A stretch of DNA of 64,000 nt, taken from assembly GCA_963932465.1 (NCBI GenBank), contig OZ010799.1, positions 277,361,164 through 277,425,163 on the forward strand, read 5' to 3'. Numbering within the stretch: position 1 is the first letter of the stretch; each line of letters begins with the position of its first letter. The notes below the pieces were generated by a model that was given only the letters and a program-made list of their open reading frames with translations, made no database searches and was not told the origin of the DNA. Both the position numbers and the translations under genes were made by a program. The stretch comes from Maratus speciosus (Eukaryota > Arthropoda > Arachnida > Araneae > Salticidae). Of this stretch, positions 1 through 11,628 are shown one piece after another.

Positions 1-650
1 TCCTATCAGGAAAAGTTAATTCAAAGGTATGTCTAAAACGCTTTCTGACCATCTTCTACCTGTTGCAACACTTCTGGCAGGAACAAAATGGGTTAGGATA
101 ACTAGGTTAACGCCCCTATCCACACAAGCCGTGAGACAAAACTCTGGTTCCAGAAGAAAAAAGTTGAAGTTTTGTAATAGCTATCCAGAAGTCTTGATCT
201 AAACTATATCGAGAACTTATGGGGAGATCTAGCAAAACGAGCTTATAAAAATGGAAGACATTTTCCCTCAACTACAGAACTCAGACCCACGATTGAAGAT
301 GAATGATACAAAACCAGTCCCTAACTGTACCAAAAATTAAAAATGTCCACGAAAGATGGAATATTTGCAGTTATTAAACGCAAAATGTGTGCATAATATA
401 TTAAGTATTTGTTTCTTCGTTACTGAATTCTTTTCATTTTGCAGTCCTTAAAGATTTTACACAGGCTGAAACAGTATTTTTTTTGTTAAATTACTTTATT
501 TTCGTAATAAAGTACTTAAAGCTGAATTTTGTTTTTTTTATAACCTTTTAACTTTATAATACACATTATAGTAAACTTTTTTTCATCTGATTAGAAATTT
601 GTCAAAAAATTAATATTTTTTACTGTCCTTAAAGTTTTACACGCACTGTA
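1..650 (+). pseudogene. Tc1-like transposon 3' part with transposase relic
   Basis: Around 90-310 the plus strand, with stops and shifts, still reads the C-terminal half of a Tc1 transposase: NAPIHTSRETK, then LDLNYIENLWGDLAKR, so the region of the second Asp and the final Glu of the DDE triad is recognisable. The element ends near 648 with ...TTTTACACGCACTG followed by TA. A related sequence (TCCTTAAAGATTTTACACAG) lies at 446-465, about 180 bp inside, giving two direct repeats within one terminal region, the IR/DR layout known from Tc1 elements such as Sleeping Beauty. The left part is outside the window. Confidence 0.75.
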
Positions 651-882
651 TGTGTTTACGTAAAGTATATGAATTATCTTTTCATTTAAAACTAGATTTT
701 TACAAAATTAGTGTTGTAGGATTTTGATAGAAAATGCATTAAAAATCGAAAAACATTTGATTTAATTTCTGATTTTTTTTAGGTCGAATTATGATTATAA
801 AATGTGATATTTATAATTTTTTATCTTAAAAAAAGACCACCGATTTTCTTTTATTTATTTTTAATTTTTAATTTTCTCGGAC

Positions 883-1094
883 TTAACCCCTTGAGGGGCG
901 CCGGTATATATTATATATCACCTACGATTAATGATGTTTTACACCAGAAAAATTTTATTAAATTTTACTTTTCTAACTTTGGTGGAAAAAAGGCCGTAAA
1001 ATTGCTTTTCCTTTTTTTGAAATAAAATTTTTCAAATTTTCCGGTGGGAATTCAGCATTTCACAAACGTAATTGCTTGCCCCTCAAGGGGTTAA
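883..1094. mobile_element. 212 bp piggyBac-like MITE (TTAA target)
   Basis: TTAACCCCTTGAGGGGC at 883-899 is mirrored exactly by GCCCCTCAAGGGGTTAA at 1078-1094. The TTAA at each end is the target duplication expected of piggyBac-like elements. The terminal repeat is itself a short palindrome (CCCCTTGAGGGG). A 73-codon open frame across it is not credible as a gene. Confidence 0.8.
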
Positions 1095-1299
1095 TATCCA
1101 AATATACTTACCATGGGGGCAAAACGTGTCTGGCGATGTTTCTCTCCTGACGATAATATGTGGTTTCTTGTACTTATTCCTTTCTAACCTTTGAATGACT
1201 TGCTTTGGCAACGGATGAATTGTGTACATAGCATTTGGGGTTTGAATGTAACCACGCTAGATTCAGAGAAAGAAAATTTATTAAATATTATATTACCCA

Positions 1300-1695
1300 T
1301 AGACCGGAAGGCGGTAACACAGACAATCGCCTCATCGAGTTCACTGCTGAAATTCCAGAATTAGTTAAAACTCGATTTTCATATTAAAACACAAACGGCC
1401 TGCCAAGTCATATCTTGGTAGAAAACACCCAAAACAACGATTTTAGTGGTTGACTCGTAGGTTTACCATTTTGTTTTACTGCACCCAGTTCTCCCTAGTT
1501 TCATACCTTTGGGTGCAGGAAAACACAATGGTAAACTTACGAGTCAACCACTAAAATCGGGTTTTCAGGTATTTTCCACCAAGATATGATTTTGCAGACC
1601 GATTGTGTTTTAATATGCGAATCGAGTTTTAACTGATTCTGGAATTTCAGCCGTGAACTTGATGAGTGATTGTCTGTGCTGCCGCTTCCAAGTCT
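1300..1695. repeat. Foldback element FB, copy 1
   Basis: A 396 bp near-palindrome: TAGACCGGAAGGCGGTAACA on the left is matched inverted by the end ...CTGCCGCTTCCAAGTCTA. The arms meet around the centre at about 1490 (TTTGGGTGCA region). No coding capacity is seen. A second copy is at 40702-41309. Confidence 0.8.
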
Positions 1696-1739
1696 ATCAG
1701 ACACATACATACAAATGCGGAGTGTCATATTATAAATAA

Positions 1740-2334
1740 GATACGAGGTTTTGATAATTAATTTAAAAAAAAAGGTGTATTATAAAAAAAGTTTTAAACA
1801 GACACCTTAGGTGGGGGATTTTAAAGTACAAGTCCTAAATTTCAATTTTAGAGGAAAGTTGAAAAGTAAGTCTGTTTTAGGCTTAATTGGGTACAAACTG
1901 TTTTAGTTAATATCAATGTATTTAACTGTGAAATGTGTTTTCAAAATGCAAAGTCATAATTGATGCTGTTTGTTTTGTGCAATGAGTCTTGCAATATACA
2001 AACATAGCGAACATTTCTTTCTTGTTTTGTTATGATAACTTGCAAAAACAGTTCTTTCCTTCCACTTTGATTTGTACTGTTTTAACTGCCCATAGATATA
2101 ATATTTTTACTGCGAATTATGCAAATATGCTGATTTGACCAAAAACTGACTTGTACTGTTAAGACATTCCACCTAAGAATTCGAAACGGCATTTCACAGT
2201 TCCTTGTTACTGCTGATTTCACTTACTGAGGACCAGGACGGCTTTATGGCTGTTCTCAAATTTATATAGGCTACATTATGATTATTTCTATTCTCAGATA
2301 TACGAAAGATGCAATTGCTCTGATTTAGACACTG
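1740..2334. other. No recognised feature
   Basis: AT-rich sequence between repeats. I see no splice-flanked open frame, palindrome or target duplication here. Confidence 0.5.
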
Positions 2335-3167
2335 TTAAGGGGTCTCAGGACTCTTAAAATTGGAAAAAAAGAAAAAAAAAGGCCATTTTCAACATTTAAT
2401 ATCTTAAAATGTATTTGATTTTCAGACACAATTTTAATTGGAATAAAATATATAAATATGTTCTTTCATTTCGTGTATTTAAAAAATTATAAGATGCAGA
2501 ATTAGCATTTACAGGGGGCTCCAAACTGTTAGACATTTTTCGAGCAAAAAAGCGGCATAACAGCTTACGCGCACGATTACAAAATAAGTGTTGCAACTAG
2601 AATGAAAATTTTGGTACCTACTTATACTTCAGATTGTAATAATTACCCTGAACCTAAATAAATTTGTATTTAAAGCTTTTTTTCTATTTTTAATACAAAG
2701 TTGTATTTAGCTAATGCAAAATTAAGAAAATTTCAACAGTATAATCACCTAAAAAAATATTATTTTTTATACAAAGTTGTACTTAGCTAACACAAAATTT
2801 TGAAAATTTCAACAGTATAATCACCTAAAAAAATATATTTTTGAAAGATAAAAATGAAATTTTAGGTTCAGTTTATACAGATTAACATGAAACATATGCT
2901 TTGAAAATTTCATGAAAAAATATTAAGATGTTGAGATATCGTGCGCGTTATGCCCAAAAACGTCATTTGGGGAAAAATGGCTTCAAAGTTTCCGAAACGA
3001 CGCTTCAGCTATTGAACGTGTATAAATGTAAAAGCCATAACTTCAGTTCTAATAGAAATTTCAAGGAAACAATTATATCAAAATGTTCAAAAAAGATAGG
3101 AGTTTAACATCTAAAAAAATTAAAATTTCGAAAATTTTAAAGCTTTAAGAGTCCTGAGACCCCTTAA
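2335..3167. mobile_element. TTAA element K, copy 1 (833 bp)
   Basis: The ends are TTAAGGGGTCTCAGGACTCT and its inverse AGTCCTGAGACCCCTTAA, with TTAA at both borders (2335-2338, 3164-3167). It holds a local tandem duplication of about 73 bp at 2694-2840 (AGTATAATCACCTAAAAAAA occurs twice) that the second copy lacks. There is no transposase frame, so it is non-autonomous. Confidence 0.85.
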
Positions 3168-5240
3168 ATGAAACAGTTGTTTTGTTTTTCCTTAAATGCG
3201 GAAGACCTTTCAATCTGGGCATTTTGATCCCGATTCCTGAACGCAAGAATGTGGTAAAAGGAAAAAACTTCTGCTATGAGACAACAATGGACTTATTTCA
3301 ATTCATTTATCGAAAAATTTGAAAAATGTTGGAATCAAAATCTCTTTAATAGTTATTCTTGCTTGTGTCATGCTTTTAAAGTTAAAATATGAATCTGTAA
3401 ATGCATTAGAAATCTGTAAACGCTTCGCGTTGTTCATCAGGAATTTTTTTTTATATAACAACAGTCTTTACCCTTAAATGCATGATTTTTTATTTTATTT
3501 TTTATTTTGTTTCGAAAAAATTATATGTGGTTCTCTGAAAGGTTTATGGCATTGGAAAAATAATGAAAAAAATCAGAGATATATTTTTCGTATAATATAC
3601 GTCAACCCTTTCTTATGTTGCACATCACCATACAAGTAAAAACAAAAATATTGCAAATTAGTAAATGTTTTAATAAGTATGAATCTAATTACCTTATTTT
3701 ATATATTTTTTTATTTTGTAAAACTTAATCCTTGAATGCATAAATTATTTTTTTAAAGTTACATTTTTTACTCTTATATTAAAGATTAGACACCAGAAAT
3801 CTTTAGGTGGATTTTTACATTTATATTTTTGTAATTTTTACAGCATTAATATTTCTGTATAAATATACTGGTTGCTAAGAATTAAATAAAAAGTTAGGTA
3901 GATATGCACAGTTGTGGGATTCAAATAACTTAACAACCGGTTCGCTTCCCGAATAATTTTTGGATACATGAACTTTAAAGGAAAATGAAGCATCACACGT
4001 AGATTATGAAACACTTTCCAATATTATAAAAACATTGTTAAAAATTTTAATATCTTGGTATAATGAAAATAAAAAATCCTGAAACATGTTTCCCTATAAA
4101 AGGGCGTAATTTATTTAATAAGTATTCGGCAATCATGAAACCCTGATTGAAATTTCTATCAGAAACTACATCAATAATACTTCAGTATAATACATTAAGG
4201 ATAACACAAAAATAAGCTTAAGAATTAACACATGTCCATGATCTAAAGTTGCAATCAATTAGCTATTAAAAACGATAACTGCAGGAAGAGCTCCAGCCAT
4301 TGCTTAAGTCTATTCTCTTGACAATACTAACGCATTGAATGTTAAGCATTTCTATTTACATCCTTGCCTTGGTGATAAATTCTTGTAATTTTTTTACAGT
4401 TAATTTCGATACATCGGCTCTTGTCAATGGTAGGTGCTTGATTTCAGGATTTTTTTAATGCATGGTTTATGTTAGGTTTTTGTCACCAAAGTCGCAAATT
4501 TTCCCGAGATATTCGTCAATGTCGTTTTCTATAAATTGTCCCAAATGACTCTAAAATTATTTTTCTAGTAGCAATAATAAGCACGCGAAGAAAATATATC
4601 TGGAACTTTCGTATCGTTAATAAAATTTATCTCGAATTAAAAGCATGCAACATCTTTTAAAAATCTTTCATACAATAACTGCCCATGGATAACCAGTTAC
4701 CGATAAAATGCATCAGCACACTATAAATTTTCGTAGCATAATATTTCATATAGTTAATACTTAAATAAAACAATAAAAGATGTAGAAAAAACTAGATAAG
4801 AGTACAGAAAATAGTTTTAAAATATTAAATAACTTGCGTTATTTGATATATTTATACATATAGCTCCTTGATAAGCATCCTCACTTTCGATTTTCTTTGT
4901 CTTTACCCGAATGTTATCGGATCTGTGTTTCTTTCTTAACATACATCCACTATAAAAGTAGGAACGCATCCCTTTATAGGTTTTTAGGGCAATTAAACTA
5001 ATCGTCATTATGTTTGATACATTAGAAATAGTCGACTTCTGCTCTTTTCTGACTATATATGTTTATCTTTAAAAATCCCTTTCCCATTTCAGCTGAACTT
5101 GCAGACTTGTTCTGACAATATTTTTAGCCTTTTGAATACTTTTAAAAACGCCATAGCTTTAGAAAAAAATTTAAAATATAGTAAAACATTAATCGAAAAC
5201 ATTTAATATTAATTATGTCTAAATATAAATAATAGTTAAC

Positions 5241-5547
5241 AATTAAAAATCTTACGATACTCATCAGCGTACATGTAAATAAAAACTATATTAAAAATAC
5301 ATTACAAATTATTCCCGACGTTTCGTGCTCTTTCTAACGAGCCATCTTCAGGGGAGAGAGTCCTTGACCTCCCCAGAGCGAAGTTTTTCTTTGCTCGTGA
5401 AAAACTTCGCTCCGAGGAGGTCAAGGACTCTCTCCCCTGAAGATGGCTCGTTAGAAAGAGCACGAAACGTCGGGAATAATTTGTAATGTATTTTTAATAT
5501 AGTTTTTATTTACATGTACGCTGATGAGTATCGTAAGATTTTTAATT
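5241..5547. repeat. 307 bp near-perfect palindrome with hammerhead-like arms
   Basis: Each arm is about 145 bp and the centre is a short loop between GCGAAGTTTTT and AAAAACTTCGC at about 5380-5412. The arms contain CCTGAAGATGGCTCG...GAGCACGAAACGTC, a pattern seen in Penelope-like and related retroelements, read outward on both strands. The outer ends read AATTAAAAATCTTACGATAC and its inverse. Confidence 0.85.
5432..5475 (+). ncRNA. Hammerhead-ribozyme-like motif, right arm (mirror at 5313-5356, minus)
   Basis: CUGAAGA fits the CUGANGA box; a stem-loop GGCUC-GUUAGAAA-GAGC follows; then CGAAAC and a GUC that could be the cleavage triplet. UCCC before the first box can pair with GGGA after GUC as stem I. 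Two mismatches flank stem II next to the core, so it is at best degenerate and activity is doubtful. Confidence 0.4.
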
Positions 5548-5630
5548 ATTAAATTTTGACAGCGTAAGTCCAAGTTTTTCTTATAAATAATAGTTCTTCA
5601 GCTGCTTTCCATGGAAGTATTACTTCTCTA

Positions 5631-6195
5631 CAGGGGTTGGACAAAATGTGAACATCTGTGAAAAGAGAATATTTTTTGGTTTTAAAATAGACGCTCTGCT
5701 ATGAATATTTGCTATATATGCAGTTCACGCCAGATAGTTTTGATGAAACTGCTTCCTGCAGATGTGTGCTCATCTCAGATGTTATCTGGGATGCTGTTGT
5801 GTTATGTTTTTTTTTGCCACAATCCGCCTCAAAGCCTTTCGACCACTATTGAGCTTTCTAGATGATGCTTTTCCGTGTTTCAAATAGGCTGACATTACAG
5901 TCGACACAGTACTTCTCCCAACACCAAGAAGGGTTACCGTTATCGTTATTGAGGCTCCAGCAAGACGGGACCCAACAATCATGCCTCTTTCCAAATCAAA
6001 GAGGTCAGCCATAACGTAATTTTAACAGAGAAATATATTTTGCATCCGACTTCTATCACTGCTAGTAGCAGACTGATGTGTGTACTTCCTCATCCGCAGT
6101 GTGGTACCCTTCACCGCGAGAGGGCAGGAGTATACAAGAGGTTTCTTTCGAGTGCTATTTTTCACAAGTGTTCATATTATTTTGTCCAACCCCTG
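5631..6195 (-). mobile_element. Tc1-like deletion derivative, 565 bp
   Basis: CAGGGGTTGGACAAAAT and its inverse ATTTTGTCCAACCCCTG form the ends, each beside a TA (5629-5630, 6196-6197). Between them only the 5' part of the transposase remains, on the minus strand. The body of the gene including the catalytic domain is deleted, with the remaining frame running almost straight into the 3' repeat. Confidence 0.9.
5782..6012 (-). pseudogene. Tc1 transposase N-terminal helix-turn-helix fragment
   Basis: A 76-codon frame opens with MADLFDLERGMIVGSRLAGA and continues through GVGRSTVSTVMSAYLKHGK, the paired-like DNA-binding helix-turn-helix of Tc1 transposases. After RIVAKKN the frame shifts; downstream fragments of the same family (THLQEAVSSK, then NIHSRASILKPK) are in other frames. 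It cannot encode an active transposase, though a DNA-binding peptide is conceivable. Confidence 0.85.
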
Positions 6196-7347
6196 TAGCA
6201 TACCTGTAATGTGACGGAGAAAAAAATATATAGTTTATTCCTATACCCAAATTGACTACAACTTCAATTCAAATGTTCAGAATTCAGTAGCCCATCATTT
6301 TTTTTTTTTTTTTGTTACGTTGTTTTTAAAAAAACATGTTCCCGAACTCACTAAAACATTTGTGATTATCTTCAAATTTAATATTTTTTCAAGTTTCTGA
6401 AGTAATAAAACCAATACATCAGTTATAAAATATCTAGAGCGTCCCTTCTTATGTTACATTTACGAAAATAACTACTTTCATTTAAATGACTTCTAAGATA
6501 TGAAGAACGATTTTAAAAAATTGCAGCTGGAAGAATATCAGTAAATCTAACGAATTAATTATTAGCGACAACAGGGAACGTTCCGTATATTTTCAAAAGA
6601 AGCAGCCAAAATGAATTATCTTTTATGCAAAATAAGTGGTTATTATAATGTTCAATAAGCATTCCATATTACTAGGGTTAGCCTAGGCTGTCGATTTGTA
6701 TCCCAAAACTCTTCATATTTTCAAAATTTCAGATAAAATTAAGTTTGCTTCTTAATTTTGGTGTTTGGAGAAAAAAAAATTGCAAAGGAAACATTATTTT
6801 AATTAAATGAAATAAATCAGAACATGTCACAGTGTTATGAATAGAAAACGCTGCTGTGCAGATAAACATTTAAAAAAAGTAAATTAATATAAATGCGATT
6901 TTCGCATTTGAAGTATCATTTTAACAACCAGTTCGCCGAACTCAACCCAAATTAATAACCGGTTCTACCGAACCGGTGCGAACCGGCTGAATCCCACCAC
7001 TGGATATGCACCATTATGCATTTAAGGGTTAGGAGGTCCGGGACACGATTAGGAAAAAAATTCTTGAAATATAAAATAACTTTCTTTTATTATTATATTT
7101 GCAAATAAAGTGTCAGACACTGGTTCACTTTGTGTTAGTTATTAGTTTTTCAAAATAGGGTTGGTTCCAGTTATTGGAGTTATTGACCATATTTATGAAA
7201 AATAATAGTTTTTAATAATTCAATGTATAAATTTTCAAAATTTTGTCAACACTAATTTTTTAATGTATCTTTACTATAATTTCAAAAAGGAAATAAGTAT
7301 AAAATGCATTTAAAATTTCGTAATGGAGATTAGAACAAGGAAGAATC

Positions 7348-8127
7348 GAAAAAAAGACCGCTTTCAAGATTTAATATCTTAAAATGCGTATAATTTTAAA
7401 ACACAATTTTTATTAGGATGAAAGATATAAGTACGTTCTGTCATTTCATGTATTTAAAAAACTGCAAGATGCCGAATTCGTATTTATAGGGGCCTCCAAA
7501 CTGTCAGATATTTGTCGAGCAGAAAATTGGTATAACAGCTTACGCGCAGTATTACAAAATAAATTTTGGAACTAGAATGAAATTTTTATGCCTACTTATA
7601 CTTCAGACTATAATAATTACTCTGAACCTAAATAAATTTGTATTTATATTATTTTTATATTTTTAATATAAAGCTGTATTTAGCTAATGCAAAACTTTGA
7701 ACATTTCAGCACCTAAAAAAATATTTGTTTGAACAATAAAAAATGAAAGTTTAGGTTCCGTTTATACAGACTAACACAAAACATGTATTTTGAAAATTTC
7801 ATGAAAAAATATTCAGACGCTTTTCGAGCTATCCTGCGCGTTGCGCCCAAAAACCTCATTTGGAGAAAAATGACTTCAAAGTTTCGGAAACGCCGCTTCA
7901 GTTATTGAGTGAGTATACTTCTAAAAATCATAACTTCTGTCCTAATGGAAATTTCAAGGAAGCAATTATATCAAAATGTTCTGAAAAGATCGTACTTTAA
8001 CATCTAAAAAAATTTAATTTTCGAAAAATTTGAAGCTTTAAGAGTTTTAATGGTACTAATGGTTTTAAGAGCGCTTAATGGTACTTAAAAGTACCTTCGG
8101 ACCGTAAAGAGTCCTGAGATCCCTTAA
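7348..8127. mobile_element. TTAA element K, copy 2, 5' truncated
   Basis: Same orientation and sequence as 2380-3167, including TTTAATATCTTAAAATG and the phrase AACAGCTTACGCGCA. The right end AGTCCTGAGATCCCTTAA is intact; the left terminal repeat is missing. The S repeat at 19205-19230 shows the empty site (GAATCCTTAAAGGAGTTTCA), which fits insertion into that TTAA. Confidence 0.8.
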
Positions 8128-8713
8128 GGTGTCAATTACTGGGGGTTTCACCCTATATTCTATTTTACTAAGAGATATATTTTCAAAAGCATTCATTTCA
8201 AAATACAGAGCATTAATCCTTAACTACTGCCGCAGAAATTGCTGCATAGGTATTATAAGCTGTCCCTGAGACTGCTTGACCGAAAGATGAACAAAAGGTT
8301 CGATTAACTTCTAGGATACTGTTTCTATACCAATATTTACGTACAAGACTGTTACAATTAAAAATTCGTCTACTCAAAAATCTCTAGCGATAACTAGTCT
8401 TGCTATAATCCAACAGAACTTCTAAAGTAATGAACATAGCAGGGAAGATTCACCCATGCAATTTTTTGAAATCTGCAATTCAAGAAAATACTGCAATAAA
8501 TATGTATTCCTAATCGACATCAAAAATATATTCAATTTTACTAGAGATTTTCAAAAACATTCGTTACAAAATACAGAGCTTTAATCTTTAACAACTGTCA
8601 CAGAAATTGTCTCACAACAACCGTGAGTTGCCTCTGAGACCGTTTGACCGAAAAATGAACAAAAGGCTCGATTAACTTGTAGGACAGTGCTTCTATACCA
8701 ATGTTTATGTACC

Positions 8714-9820
8714 GTCGTGGAAAAAAAAAAAGTAAACACTCCCTGCTAACTCTGCAAGAAATTATCGTAGAAGAAAGTTACAGGTACCGAACGATTGGAA
8801 ATAAAGTCTACTTTTAAATGATGTATGTATAATTTTCTTAGGTGGTCAAATACATATCAAAACGAACCAAAACTTTGTTTTTTCAACTGCAATACCCAAA
8901 TTTGACACCATAAATGAATTCTACACCTTTCAATTAGCCTAAATCCAAATTTTCACGAAATTCGTACCAGTAGTTTCCGATAAATTAATTATTTTAAAAT
9001 GAGCCTATTTTAGGGGCTGTATCCAAATTGAAGTTTGGTAATCGATTGATAAATTGCTACAGAATGACTATGTCACTTCTATTGATATATTATTTCTTGC
9101 CAATATGACCATTTCATTCGTTTAATATGTTTCGACTATTGACAGTCCAAATATTTCAAGAAAACGAGTAAAATATGTTTTTTTAAATTAAGCTTTTCTG
9201 CACATCATAGACGGCTCCTTAAACCATCATTTTGCCGTTTTTTAATGATAATTCGAAAACTACTTGAAAGAAAAATTTAAAATTGAGAATTCGCATCAAG
9301 CAGGACATAATAAATATAAATCTATCAAAAAATTGCAGGTTACAATTCATATTGTTTTCGAATATTAATGTCATAATTCATAATTCATACTATAAATTTT
9401 TTTTAATTACAAATTCAATGTATTTATGTTTGGGGTTTTTAGTATTATAACCACACACAAAATTATCACATTAGGATTATAATTTCAGGAAATATTAATA
9501 AAAATATGAAAATGTAATTTAACATTAGAAGCTCCAAATTTTCAATGTTTATAATTCAAAAACTTATCATTCAAATGACTAGAAATTTCGTTTCTAGGCA
9601 TAGTTTGAGCCGAAGATTTAAAATAGTGTCAAAATTTAGTGTTGCCATTAAAAAAAAAACAAAGTTAGGTATGGTTTTAATATGTGGATAGCCCCCTAAG
9701 CAAATTTTATCTACATCATTTAAAAATAGACTTTATGTCCAAGCGATTGTTTCTAATAGCTTTCTTCGGTTACATTTAGTTGCAGAGTTAGTAGGGGGTG
9801 TTTACTTTTTTCCCCCACAA
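8714..9820. mobile_element. 1.1 kb element with long terminal inverted repeats
   Basis: AAAGTAAACACTCCCTGCTA (from about 8730) is matched inverted by TAGTAGGGGGTGTTTACTTT (from about 9788). Similarity of the arms extends inward for about 180 bp, including CTACTTTTAAATGATGTA. S-repeat sequence continues on both sides, so it is an insertion. No frame for a transposase is present, and no clear target duplication was found. Confidence 0.7.
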
Positions 9821-10665
9821 GATTATTATAATTAAAATCCGCATATTCAGAAGTCTATTGCGATAATACTAAAGCTCCAAACGAAACAAAATTTCATTAG
9901 TAGGGCGAAGTTACCAGCCAGTTACCACCAGTTATTGACACCTAACCAGTAACTGACGCTTCAGCAAAGATCTAACGCAAATAAGCCTTTTCTTGGAAAA
10001 TTTTGCCAAAAAATGTTGTCTAGTGATAACTAAGACACTTATTTTTATTTTGGGGTCAGTTTATTCACCAGTAGTATTCCAAGAACATAATCAATGACGA
10101 AGGAACTTTTGAGAACACAAAAAGTGCCATTTTGAGGCAAACGTCTTCTTTCTGAAATTAGGTAGTGTTTTTTTTAATCTGTTCGTAATGCAATCATACT
10201 AAACTTTTTCAAAGTTATTACTTGTAGAAGTTAGTTAAAAGATGCCTATGATACACTAGAGTCTTAGGTTTATGATTTATATGATTTATAGTTTATAATT
10301 ATTTAATTTAGTATAATGGGGAGGGGGGATGCCAATTATTATTTCCAGGAATTTCATTTCACCAGTCTCGGACAAAGGTGTCAGTTATAATAAAGAAAGT
10401 TGAAATTTATCATTTAAAGTGTTTAAAAAACATAATAACAGGGGTCGTACTTGTCCTGAAATTTCACGACCAGGAAATTCTTCGGTACCAGTATTTTCTT
10501 ATGGAAAAATCTCTTCTTAAATAAGGCCAAATTTCGCGCGTTCAACCTAGATTTATTTTTCTATAAACAAATAGTGATATTTGCCCCTTAAGCGTATAAC
10601 CCCTGCAAAAATAAATTAAATTTATCTTGTAGTTAATCCCATTAAAGTTTAAGTTGTTCTACCAG

Positions 10666-10938
10666 GGTCTGGGCACCGCCCCCTAGATAACGGGGAATGC
10701 CTTGACACACGTCACACAAAGCAGGCAAAACAAAGAAAAAACCTTGAACAACTTGCATGTTTCGATTTCGTTGGCTCGTGGAATTATTCATTCTTATTTT
10801 CTTATAATAATTCCACGAGCCAAAGAAAACGAAATACGCAAGTTGTTAGCTTTTTTTCTTTGTTTTGCCTGCTTCGTATGACGCTTTCGTGACGCGTGTC
10901 AATGCTTTCACCTTATCTAGGAAGTGTTGGTCCAGGTA
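10666..10938. repeat. Foldback MITE, about 270 bp
   Basis: Arms such as GCAGGCAAAACAAAGAAAAA and ATTCCACGAGCCAA are mirrored across a centre near 10795; outer arms carry CCTAGATAA and TTGACACACGTCAC in both orientations. It interrupts repeat S copy 1. Confidence 0.65.
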
Positions 10939-11111
10939 CCACTTGTCAGTTACTGGGTTACTAATTCTAAATTTCAGTTATTGGATATCTGCAATACTAA
11001 TAATTTAAAACCTTAAAAAAAGGGACACATTCGTCTATAATGATATATATATAAATAAAGTTTAAGTATTTTGTTTTTATTATAAAGATTAGAGGAGGTC
11101 CATAAGTAGAG

Positions 11112-11628
11112 TGTGTCCATGAAAAAAATGATCCAGTTTCAATGATATATTATAACTGTTTAATTTAGACTATTTACAAGAAATCATACATTAAATTGAA
11201 CGTAAACTAACATAGTTTTTCTTACAAATGTTCAACGGGTTTAGTTAGACGGCACACATAAACCTAAAGTTCAAACTTCGGTTAACAAGTTCGGAGTCAT
11301 GGAACCAATAGCCTCTTCAATTCAGTGTCTCAACCCTGGCAAATCATGAGGTAGCGGCAGAACGTAGACACGATCTTTTATAAAGCCCCAAAGGAAAAAA
11401 TCGCATGGCTCTAATGGCTTTTAAATTTGCAGCACAGAAATAACGCTTTACGCTGCGTATGTGGCACTGCAAGCGAGTCAATAACAAAGCAATACTCGCG
11501 CATGCGCTTATCTAAAACTATTTGAGTGGCTCTTTATTTGTGACCTTGAAACAACACTCTACAACGCTTACAGTTGATACCATTAAAATTTATAACTCGG
11601 ACATTCTGTAATGGACACCTTGTATTTT
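11112..11628 (-). pseudogene. Mariner/Tc-like element, transposase C-terminal relic
   Basis: Minus-strand fragments in shifted frames read GLYKRSCLRSAATS and then DLPGLRH-IEEAIGSMTPNLLTEV (about 11420 down to 11280), which fit the last ~60 residues of a mariner-type transposase common in arthropods (LWGYLKD..Y...P.....L..RI..AI..I). Possible ends are GTGTGTCCATG on the left and CATTCTGTAATGGACACC on the right. Stops and frameshifts make it dead. Confidence 0.6.

Larger units (their letters stand above)
3909..7002. mobile_element. hAT element with exact 8-bp target duplication
   Basis: The left end CAGTTGTGGGATTCAAAT and the inverse of the right end CAGTGGTGGGATTCAGCC form the terminal repeats. 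GATATGCA stands immediately outside on both sides (3901-3908 and 7003-7010), the 8-bp duplication of hAT transposases. Subterminal AACAACCGGTTCGC and GCGAACCGG boxes recur at both ends. The 3.1 kb interior has no transposase frame that I recognise; it carries a palindrome at 5241-5547 and a Tc1 derivative at 5631-6195, both younger insertions. The remaining 4.0-5.2 and 6.2-6.9 kb are featureless AT-rich DNA. Confidence 0.9.
3470..7036. repeat. Possible TTAA-type MITE split by a hAT
   Basis: TTTACCCTTAAATGCATGAT near 3470 has an inverted partner TTATGCATTTAAGGGTTA near 7014-7031. If these are ends of one element, the hAT at 3909-7002 landed inside it, leaving about 470 bp. The border TTAA is degenerate on both sides, so this is tentative. 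Confidence 0.4.
7079..10985. repeat. Repeat S, copy 1, interrupted
   Basis: The stretch starting near GACACTGGTTCACTTTGTG at about 7110 recurs at 11676, and its continuation recurs at 19072-19237. Copy 1 is broken by element K copy 2 (to 8127), a TIR element (8714-9820) and a foldback (10666-10938). It includes a partial direct duplication: 8160-8350 resembles 8526-8710 (ACCGAAARATGAACAAAAGG in both). Recurrent phrases such as CAGTTACTGG near 10950 suggest internal repetition. No coding frame is seen; class unknown and limits approximate. Confidence 0.55.
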
